Positions 6,806-13,900 of a DNA stretch of 16,043 bases are shown here, one piece after another. The position numbers and the translations under genes are program-made. The notes beneath the pieces were generated by a model. It saw only the letters and a list, made by a program, of their open reading frames with translations, searched no databases and was not told the DNA's origin. The stretch comes from Acidobacteria bacterium UBA7540 (GTDB lineage Bacteria > Acidobacteriota > Terriglobia > UBA7540). Location: the NCBI GenBank assembly GCA_002478145.1, contig DLMI01000114.1:1-16043 (forward strand). Direction: 5' to 3'. Every line of letters starts with the position of its first letter. Position 1 is the stretch's first letter.

Positions 6806-7480
6806 ATGTTCCGCGTAGTCACTGTGGCGAGGGAATACGGCAGCGGTGGCGCCCGCATTGCGCAACTGCTGGCGGACCGGCTGGATTGGAAGCTGCTTGA
6901 CCGATGTCTGGTTGAGAAGATCGCGCAGGTCGCCAGGGTGGAACCCAAAGTGGCAGAACAATACGATGAACGCCCCGATCCCTGGGTCAATCGCCTCGTC
7001 CGGGCGCTTTGGCAAGGAGGATCAATGCGGGGCACCATGGCCGGCCCCATCCCCGAACTGTTCGATGCCGACACCATGGCCTCGCTGTCGCAGCACATGA
7101 TTGAGGATGCAGCGGACATCGGAAACTGCGTGATTGTTGGGCGTGCCAGCCAATGCATCCTCCAGAAGCGGGTCGATGCCTTTCATGTCTTCATATACGC
7201 TCCCCGCGCCGAACGCTTGCGGCGTGTTCGAAGCCGGCATGCAAGCCGCGCGGAAGCTGATCTGGCCATGGATGCGCGGGACCAGGAACGCGCGGCGCTC
7301 ATCCGCCGCTATTTCAACCAGGACTGGTCCAACCGTCACCTGTATGACCTGATGATCACCTCCAAGTTGGGGGAGGAAGTTGTGCTGTCCACCATTCTGA
7401 GCGCTATGGGCGTTGGGCGCGCCAGTCCTGCCACAGCCCACCAGGGAGATCACCTAAAAGCGGTAGGTGGTAGGTCGTAG
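6806..7480 (+). CDS. Cytidylate-kinase-like P-loop protein in the efflux operon
   Basis: This 224-residue protein matches the cytidylate-kinase-like family: REYGSGGARIAQLLADRLDW (9-28) is the glycine-rich P-loop in the variant form of that family, CVIVGRASQCIL (108-119) the central strand, YAPRAERLRRVRSR (131-144) the arginine-rich lid region, and RRYFNQDWSNRHLYDLMI (167-184) the typical C-terminal signature. The family is expected to move phosphate from ATP to a nucleoside monophosphate or similar molecule, but most members are untested. It starts eight bases after the adaptor stop; TGAGGTG combines that stop and the ribosome site, so coupling is likely. The last seven residues (KAVGGRS) and the stop codon come from the GTAGGT repeat beginning at 7458, so the native C-terminus has been replaced or lengthened. 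Why a kinase sits between pump genes is unknown. Confidence 0.88.
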   Translation: MFRVVTVAREYGSGGARIAQLLADRLDWKLLDRCLVEKIAQVARVEPKVAEQYDERPDPWVNRLVRALWQGGSMRGTMAGPIPELFDADTMASLSQHMIEDAADIGNCVIVGRASQCILQKRVDAFHVFIYAPRAERLRRVRSRHASRAEADLAMDARDQERAALIRRYFNQDWSNRHLYDLMITSKLGEEVVLSTILSAMGVGRASPATAHQGDHLKAVGGRS

Positions 7481-7637
7481 GTGGTATGTGAGGGCGGAGG
7501 CTTTTCCCCCACCTACCCGTATGTAGCAGGTCGTAGGTGGTATGTGGGGGCGGAGGCTCTTCTCCACCTACCCGTATGTGGTAGGTAGTAGGTGGTATGT
7601 GGAGGGGAGGCTTTTCCCCACCTACCACCTACCGCTT
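7458..7637. repeat. Hairpin element of three 56-bp units with 18-bp terminal inverted repeats
   Basis: The 18-base end AAGCGGTAGGTGGTAGGT (7458-7475) is repeated exactly in inverted form at 7620-7637. Between them lie three tandem units aligned on GTAGGTGGTATGTG (CGTAGGTGGTATGTG at 7476-7490 and 7532-7546, AGTAGGTGGTATGTG at 7587-7601, spacing 56 and 55). Each unit has a GTAGGTGG arm, a G-rich/GGAGGCTTTTC middle and a CCACCTAC arm, so each can fold as a hairpin and the whole as a larger one. It lies between the kinase and the MFS gene and supplies the kinase stop codon. The remaining gap (7638-7764) holds no gene. The same 16-mer GGTAGGTCGTAGGTGG recurs at 15300-15315, showing a dispersed family. 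Confidence 0.85.
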
Positions 7638-7764
7638 ACTGCATCGGTCCTGTCAAAGATCAGGGCAACTTGAGGACTGAACTCGACGATTGGAACGGCG
7701 GCCGGGCCGCATGCGGCATCACCTATCTCGCGAGCCCGCTCGGCCTCAGTAGAGAATTGACCTT

Positions 7765-9348
7765 ATGAGAAGTTTATTCGCCCGCGCCCGGCAAAACGGG
7801 GTAACAAATCCCTGGGTGATTGCCCTGACGGTGATGCTGGCCACCTTCATGGAGGTGCTGGACACCAGCGTTGCCAATGTGGCCTTGCCGCACATCGCCG
7901 GCAACCTCTCGGCAGGCGTGGACGAGAGCACTTGGGTCCTGACCTCCTACCTCGTTTCCAACGCCATCGTGCTGCCGCTTACCGGTTGGCTCTCCTCGTT
8001 GTTCGGCCGCAAGCGCTTCTACATGACCTGCGTGGCGCTCTTCACCGTCAGCTCGTTCCTATGCGGCTTGGCCCCCTCGCTGCCCCTGCTCGTGTTTTTC
8101 CGCATCCTGCAAGGGGCAGGCGGGGGCGCTCTTCAACCGATATCCCAGGCCATCCTGGTGGAGAGCTTTCCGAAACAGAAGCAGGGGATGGCGATGGCCA
8201 TTTACGGCATGGGCGTGGTGGTGGCGCCGATCATTGGCCCCACGCTGGGTGGCTGGATCACGGACGATTACAGTTGGCGCTGGATATTCTTCATCAACAT
8301 CCCGGTCGGCGTGCTTTCTCTGCTTTTCACCTACCTGCTGATTTTCGACCCTCCGTATCTTGTCCGGAAGAACTTGCGCGAAGTGAAGATTGATTACATG
8401 GGGCTGAGCCTGCTCACTTTGGGTCTCGGGTGCCTACAGATGGTTTTGGACAAGGGCGAGCGTGATGACTGGTTCGGCTCGAATTTCATCATCGTGTGTG
8501 CGGCCCTGGCGTTTGTCGGCCTGGTCGGCGCGGTCCTGTGGGAACTTTACAGCGATGATCCCGTAGTGGATTTGCGCATGCTCAAGGACCGGAACTTCGC
8601 CCTCGCCACCTTCACCATGTTCATGCTGGGGTTCGTGCTCTACGGGAGCACCGTGCTGCTGCCCCTGCTTCTGCAAACGCTTATGGGTTACACGGCCTTG
8701 CTGAGCGGCCTGGTGCTTTCCCCGGGCGGGGTTCTGGTCTTGCTCGCGCTGCCTTTGGTGGGTCGCTTGACGCAGGTCATGGAGGCTCGATGGATAGTCT
8801 CCATCGGACTCGCCATCACGGGTTTCGCGCTGCTGCACATGGCCCACTTCAACCTCGACATTGATTTCTGGACCGCCGTGATGGCTTGGACCTACTCGCG
8901 ACTGGGCATGGCGTTTCTGTTCATCCCTATCAACGTCATGGCCTTCTATTTCATTCCCAAAGAAAAAATAAATAACGCCACGGGCATCATCAACCTGGCG
9001 CGGAACATCGGGGGCAGCGTGGGAATTGCCAACGTCACCACCATGCTCGCCCGCCGGGCACAGGTGCATCAGTCCACCCTGGTCAGCCACCTGACCCCGC
9101 TCGATCCCGCTTACACGGCTTCCCTGTCGGGCGCCAGCCACTTTCTCATGTCGCAAGGATCAAACTCCGTGCAGGCGCTAAACCAAGCGCATGGGCTGAT
9201 CTATGGCAACCTGATCCGCCAAGCCAACATGCTGGCCTATACCGACACGTTTTGGCTCCTCGGCATCACCTTCCTCGGCATGATCCCTTTCATGTTTCTC
9301 ATGAAGAAAACCCAGCCCCGTGGAGCCCCCGCCGCGCCCGCGCACTGA
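7765..9348 (+). CDS. EmrB/QacA-type MFS multidrug efflux pump, DHA2 family (14 helices)
   Basis: This 527-residue inner-membrane proton antiporter has the length and pattern of the 14-helix DHA2 family. The family motif LDTSVANVALPHIAG (32-46) opens helix 1. Motif A follows helix 2 (GWLSSLFGRKRF, 74-85), FRILQGAGGG (112-121) matches the helix 4 motif, and motif C, GMGVVVAPIIGPTLGGW (148-164), marks an exporter. Hydrophobic segments continue to the C-terminus, which ends in a short cationic and Pro/Ala tail. It is the energy-coupling part of the pump whose adaptor and outer-membrane channel lie upstream. The 284-base gap after the kinase gene holds the hairpin element, so expression may be reduced or come from a separate promoter. 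The ribosome site before ATG 7765 is weak (AGAG), but the start agrees with the family. Confidence 0.95.
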   Translation: MRSLFARARQNGVTNPWVIALTVMLATFMEVLDTSVANVALPHIAGNLSAGVDESTWVLTSYLVSNAIVLPLTGWLSSLFGRKRFYMTCVALFTVSSFLCGLAPSLPLLVFFRILQGAGGGALQPISQAILVESFPKQKQGMAMAIYGMGVVVAPIIGPTLGGWITDDYSWRWIFFINIPVGVLSLLFTYLLIFDPPYLVRKNLREVKIDYMGLSLLTLGLGCLQMVLDKGERDDWFGSNFIIVCAALAFVGLVGAVLWELYSDDPVVDLRMLKDRNFALATFTMFMLGFVLYGSTVLLPLLLQTLMGYTALLSGLVLSPGGVLVLLALPLVGRLTQVMEARWIVSIGLAITGFALLHMAHFNLDIDFWTAVMAWTYSRLGMAFLFIPINVMAFYFIPKEKINNATGIINLARNIGGSVGIANVTTMLARRAQVHQSTLVSHLTPLDPAYTASLSGASHFLMSQGSNSVQALNQAHGLIYGNLIRQANMLAYTDTFWLLGITFLGMIPFMFLMKKTQPRGAPAAPAH

Positions 9349-9733
9349 CGAACCGTGCAGCGCAGGCCCCGTCCCGCAGAGCGGGAAACCTCCTCTGGCG
9401 TCCCCTCATCCGCCCCCCAAAGGGGCTCGATTTCGCGGAGAGCCACCTGACGCGGCGGCCGTTCGGGGCGATGCGACGGCGCATTGACGCTCTGCCAGCC
9501 CCGGCAGGGTGGGCGGAGAGAGTGGAAACCACAAACGGGTCGAAGAGCTGGCGTGGGTAGGAGAGGTGTCCGTGAAATGCTCGGAAAAGTCAGGACTTCG
9601 CGATTTTGGGTTCGTTCGGACGGGCGGAACTGCCGTCCTGGACGCAGGCTGGGGGCGGCGGCAAGGAAAGCTCGCAATGGAAAGGATCGACCTGAGGCAA
9701 TTGGGCGTATACTAATTCGGACTCGGGAGCAAC
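9349..9733. other. Gene-free stretch after the efflux locus
   Basis: Open frames on both strands (9237-9773 minus, 9484-9864 plus, 9509-9715 plus) overlap each other and run into flanking real genes; none has a ribosome site or recognisable motif. A perfect hairpin TCCCGC-AGA-GCGGGA is at 9372-9386, soon after the MFS stop, followed by AAACCTCC rather than a T-run, so it is at best a weak terminator or RNA stabiliser. A CCCC-CAAA-GGGG stem follows at about 9415-9425. Confidence 0.45.
9708..9713 (+). promoter_or_regulatory. Possible -10 box (TATACT) for the LprI-like gene
   Basis: TATACT matches the sigma-70 -10 consensus at five of six bases and lies 20 bases before the ATG at 9734. The best -35 candidate (TCGACC, about 9687-9692) is poor, with a 15-base spacer, so the call rests on the -10 box and its position. 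Confidence 0.3.
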
Positions 9734-10423
9734 ATGGAAATCCCGGTCTACTGCGATGCTCGCATGAGAACACCCCTTTTGCTGTTACTCGTGTGTTTGA
9801 CCGTGCACTCTGGACATGCCGACGGGCCGTCGTTCGATTGCCGCAAGGCCGCTTCGCCCGCTGAGAAGGCCATTTGCGGATCGGCGGAGCTTTCGACCCT
9901 CGACTCTCGTATGGCCGCGGCGTGGAGGCGCTCCACGCAGATCTTTGCAGAAGCCCCGGCCCTGCTGGTGCCTTTAAGGAATGAGCAACGGGAATGGGTC
10001 GGCAGGCGCAATGCCTGCGGGGCGAGCCTGAACTGTCTCCGGAACGCCTATCGGCAACGAACAGCGGTGCTGGAGTTCCGCCCTGTCGCTGAGGGCGCGC
10101 CAGCGGACGGATTCGTCGGAATCTTTAACCATCAGGGCTTCATGACTGCATATATACAGCGGCGAGACGCGACTTCGGCGCGAGTGCTGGTTGAAGGCGC
10201 GGAACCGAAGACCGCGCGTTGGACGTGCCACTTCGCGGGTATCGGAACGGTACGCGAGAATCGCCTGGAAGCCACCGACCCTGACACCCAAAGCCGACTC
10301 ATTCTGGAACGAGATGGCGATGGCATCCGAATCCCCGACTTGGATTCAAACTTCGCGGCTAACCAGGCGAATTGCGGGTTGAATGGTGGGATGAACTTTA
10401 CCTTCCGCCGAGCGCGGCCGTAG
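9734..10423 (+). CDS. Secreted protein with LprI-like (lysozyme inhibitor-type) domain
   Basis: This 229-residue protein has a signal peptide: hydrophobic run RTPLLLLLVCLTVHSGHA (12-29) with likely cleavage near 29-30. Residues about 34-113 match the LprI-like domain: FDCRKAASPAEKAICGSAEL, then LDSRMAAAWRRS, then LRNEQREWVGRRNACG and CLRNAYRQRT. Its four cysteines (36, 48, 95, 101) are spaced as in that family and should form disulphides, so a periplasmic or surface location is expected. The name comes from mycobacterial LprI, reported to inhibit lysozyme, but most members are untested. The C-terminal half (about 120-229) is a separate, probably beta-rich segment with two further cysteines that I do not recognise. 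ATG 9734 has GGGAG five bases upstream; ATG 9764 would give a tighter signal peptide but has no ribosome site. Confidence 0.8.
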   Translation: MEIPVYCDARMRTPLLLLLVCLTVHSGHADGPSFDCRKAASPAEKAICGSAELSTLDSRMAAAWRRSTQIFAEAPALLVPLRNEQREWVGRRNACGASLNCLRNAYRQRTAVLEFRPVAEGAPADGFVGIFNHQGFMTAYIQRRDATSARVLVEGAEPKTARWTCHFAGIGTVRENRLEATDPDTQSRLILERDGDGIRIPDLDSNFAANQANCGLNGGMNFTFRRARP

Positions 10424-10597
10424 CCCTGTACGCTCCGAACAGCCGCTTGGTTACTCTTAGCAGTTCAGAAAATCTGCCAAGGCACTGATTCCCCTTGAAT
10501 CATCAGGTGTTTGAGCGGTCGCTCTTCACTCGCCACTGAGCCTGCCCCATTCGCTGCGCTCAGGGCAAGCTCTGAGCCTGTCGAAGGGTCACTGGTT
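10424..10597. other. Gene-free stretch with dispersed CTCAGGGC...CTGAGCCTGTCGAAGGG motif
   Basis: No gene is visible. At about 10549-10588 is the string CTCAGGGCAAGCTCTGAGCC followed by TGTCGAAGGG, with an inner CTCAG/CTGAG stem (10559-10563 with 10572-10576). I recognise this as a phrase that occurs in many unrelated bacterial intergenic regions; its role is unknown to me. Confidence 0.45.
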
Positions 10598-10860
10598 ACC
10601 GCCCGCCAGTCCTAAGTAATCAGTTCTCAGTTATTAGTTCTCAGTCTTCAGTTGCTTACTCCTCACTTCTTTCTTCTGACTTCTGATTTCTGATTTCTGA
10701 CTTCTGATTTTCGATTGCTCGCCACTCGTCACCGCCCGCCAGTTCTCAGCAATCAGTTCTCAGTTTTCGGCTACTGCCTTCTGGCTTCTGATTTCTAATT
10801 TCTGATTTCTGATTTTCGATTGCTCGTCACTGGCCACTCGTCACTTGTCACTCGCCACTG
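10598..10860. repeat. Simple-sequence repeat cluster, 133-bp imperfect tandem duplication
   Basis: The block is built from short degenerate words (TTCTGATTTCTGA, CAGTTCTCAG, CACTCGTCAC). At a larger scale it is a tandem duplication: ACCGCCCGCCAG begins at 10598 and again at 10731, each followed by AATCAGTTCTCAG, then a TTCTGATTTCTGATTTTCGA stretch and TTGCTCGYCACT. It lies just downstream of the end of the Avs-like gene (10964). No coding potential; 10861-10963 holds nothing further. Confidence 0.8.
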
Positions 10861-10963
10861 TTTTTAGTCGGCTGGGCGTTAACTGGCCGCACATATGCCA
10901 GACAGCCGCATGTGTGCGCCAGCCGCGGCGTCGCGCTTTCAGAGATACCGGCTTATTTTATTC

Positions 10964-13900
10964 CTAGCCAGAGCGAGGTCGAACGCGTTTCACGATCCCT
11001 TTGCTGCTTTTTATCTTCCCTTCCAAGAATATGTGAGCCCGACTATACTCCAGCAATCCCGGGCTATCCGATGCGTCAAAAGGATGAATGCATAACTTCT
11101 CGCCAAGAACAGTCCACACAAGCGCTAGGCCTCTTTCTCCCAGAAAGTTGCTTAGATATTCCCTTTCAACGAGCAACGCGGGAGGGCCCTGTTCTTTCGT
11201 GGGCGGGTAATAGAACGACAGCTTGCCCTCTCCTGTCCTGTACCCTCCAGAGCCATCCCAAGAAATGCTTTCATCCTCAAAGAACACGTCTGCAGGGACC
11301 AGGACATTCAAGGACCTATTGTGATAACTGTCGAACTTATCCGCGCAGCCAAGCGAATGAGCAGTGGGCGTGAATTTGAATGGCACCTGGGAAGTCCCTT
11401 GCGGGGCCCTCCAATAGTTGCGATACTCTTGAAAGGGCAAGGCCCACGGATACTCGCCCAGGAAACCCCCGTACATATCCGACCCTTCAGGCATCCAACC
11501 TCCCATGAAGTGCTGGCCGCAAAGCCAGCGCCAACACTCATCAGGTTCCTTCCGAGGAATAAGGTAGCTACGCAACTGAAGCCAGACCTGCCTGAAAGGT
11601 TCCTTCTGACTTTCCTCGCCCGTACCCTTGGATGACCATTCCGGGTAGCTTTCCAATACGAGCCAATTTCCGCCGTCCTTAGGGTTGGTGATTGAGAGCA
11701 TCTCTTCGGAGGGTGGGAAATCTCTCGTCGCCAGCCACTGCTGATCGGATAGGCTAGCAACTGCGTCGAAGCGGTACTCGGCGGGGGACCACCAAGCGGT
11801 TGTTTTTGCAGCCTGAGTCGCTTGCATGAGGATGGTCGGATCGATGTCTCTTAACGCTTGGCCCTGAAGTGGAGCGACCGATGGCGAAGGCGGATCAAAT
11901 CGGGACCGCGCTTTTGGAAGATGGTCCGCCACTCTTGCCAGCAGGCGAAATAACGCGATCCACTGATACTTCTTGCCGATTCTTTCTATCGGCACAGGTT
12001 TAGAGCGGCCCGGTCCATACTCTGTAAGTAGGTACCTGTCGAACGAAGAGAAGCGCTCTTTCGTGTATCCCATTTCGAGAACTTGGCCGAAAATCCATCG
12101 GCGAGCATCGAGCGGCGTGACACCCTCATATTCACGAAACGCATGGTTGACTGTGTAGTGAGAAAAGTCGTCATCAAAACAGCTACGGTATAGCTTAGGC
12201 AAGTCTTTGTGTGAGTCCTTGTACTGCTCAATAGTGCTCTCCTCCGGCCAGGTTGGAGGCCACTCGCTATCGTAGGGAGGACGGAACTGTCCCGCAGAAA
12301 CAGCCGCCGGTAGAGCATTCCTAGCTGCAGCCAGTTCAAGTATCAGCCGCGCGTAGTCCCGGATCATCGCGTTTTGGGGCAGCCGACTTCTCGCGAAAAA
12401 AACCTCGTACACCGTCCCGGCAACCGCCCTTATCTCATTCGAGGTACCGGCACGGATGAGCGACCCGTATGCAGCCGCTAGGCATCGCTCGACGACGTAC
12501 TCGTCATCCACTGCGGCAAACCGTTCGATTACTTCTGGCCATTTCTCAAGATGCTGTTCCATTACCCTTACGATGGCCATAGTTGCGTAGTCTCGGACCC
12601 GGCGATCCGAGGCGGCGCAAAACCAACAGAGCTGAGTTGCCCAAAGTTCTGCCGTCTCGTGCGAAAGGAAATTCAAATTCGCCTTAAGAGCCCATTTGAT
12701 CAGTCTATCGACGCTCGAGGACTGTCCCCAAACGACATGAAGGTAGGGACATAGCAGGGCATCTCTGTCCGGCATCGGGATCGAGGAAAGAAGATCGTGA
12801 AGCCAGGACGCATTGAGGGGGTTGCCCGGCCTAGTGCTTAACGCAAACAACACTTCAAGCGCCCGTGAGCACGTCACCGACGCCCCTAGCGCTCGCCTAA
12901 TCAACCGTTCCGTCGCAGGACCGTAGGAAGCGTTGGTGCGCCACAACAGCGACAGGAGGAAAACATCAACCAATGACGAGGCCGCCGAGGGGGGCTTGAT
13001 TACCTCTAATAATTCCCTCCCGTATTTTTCTGGGATCTGAATTCCAATTTCCTCCAAGAGTCCTTGATTCTTGTGTATGGCCCCCTCGTCAGCGACCGCG
13101 AAGTGAAGTGCTCCTTCGGGAAGAAAAATTGAATCAAGGGAATCAGGCGAGATGCCTTCCAGGTATTTCCGGGCCAAGAGATGTTCGGTCATTCTTTCGA
13201 ATCCCAGTCGGACAATGGGATAAGTACCCGGCCCAGCTAGCTTCACAACCCTATCTTCGCTGATCAGATTCTCGCGCAGGAGATGATCAAATAGAGAGGT
13301 TGAGCGCTGAGTAGCGGGCCACAATGAGTCAACGAGTTCTTTAGCCTGTTCCCAAGGCACCGTTTTCCTTTGAGACTCGCGCATCGCGGATATCAGAAGA
13401 TCCAGCGCCTTCTCGACAAAATGCTCATTGGGATGGTAATTAAGCACGCGAGCTAGCTTCCGGTTCTTTGAATCCAAAAAGTACTGAATGACTTCTCCGA
13501 TGCCCATGTTCCTTTCCGGAATGCTCGTAGCTCCGGCGTCCCTCAGCGATTCACAGAGCAGGCGGAGGAAAAGGGGATTCGAGAATTCGGGCTGCATAAG
13601 CGGTATTGAGGGAGCGTCCAGCTTGTAGAAACGGAAGAACTCGAAACAGGCATCAAACTCCACTCCCTCGAACCCCAGGTGTTGAAACTCAGGGATTTGA
13701 ACGTTGGCAGCGATGACCTCATCACGGAAGGTAGAGCGGCAGGACACGCAGAGCTTAAGCCACTTGTAATGGCTGACGTGGTCGATAAGTCGCGCCAAGT
13801 GGTTAAACCAGACCCCGCGGGGTTGGGTTTCATTCAAGGCATCAATGAAGATTATGCAAGGGTAACCCGTCGCTTCCCCGGCCGCATCCAGGGCCGAAAG

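Noticed and set aside
7458..7637. CRISPR array
   Set aside because: Only three units without distinct spacers; each unit is itself a hairpin and the ends are inverted repeats, which fits a palindromic element.
8434..9156. 240-codon minus-strand frame
   Set aside because: Antisense shadow of the MFS pump, with His/Gln-rich composition typical of reading a membrane protein gene backwards.
9372..9386. Intrinsic terminator after the MFS gene
   Set aside because: The hairpin is perfect but short (6 bp, 3-base loop) and followed by AAACCTCC rather than a T-run.
9509..9715. 68-codon plus-strand frame
   Set aside because: No motif or clear ribosome site; it overlaps another frame and runs into the likely promoter of the next gene.
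9237..9773. 178-codon minus-strand frame
   Set aside because: Overlaps the end of the MFS gene and the start of the LprI-like gene, Arg/Pro/Ser-rich, no ribosome site.
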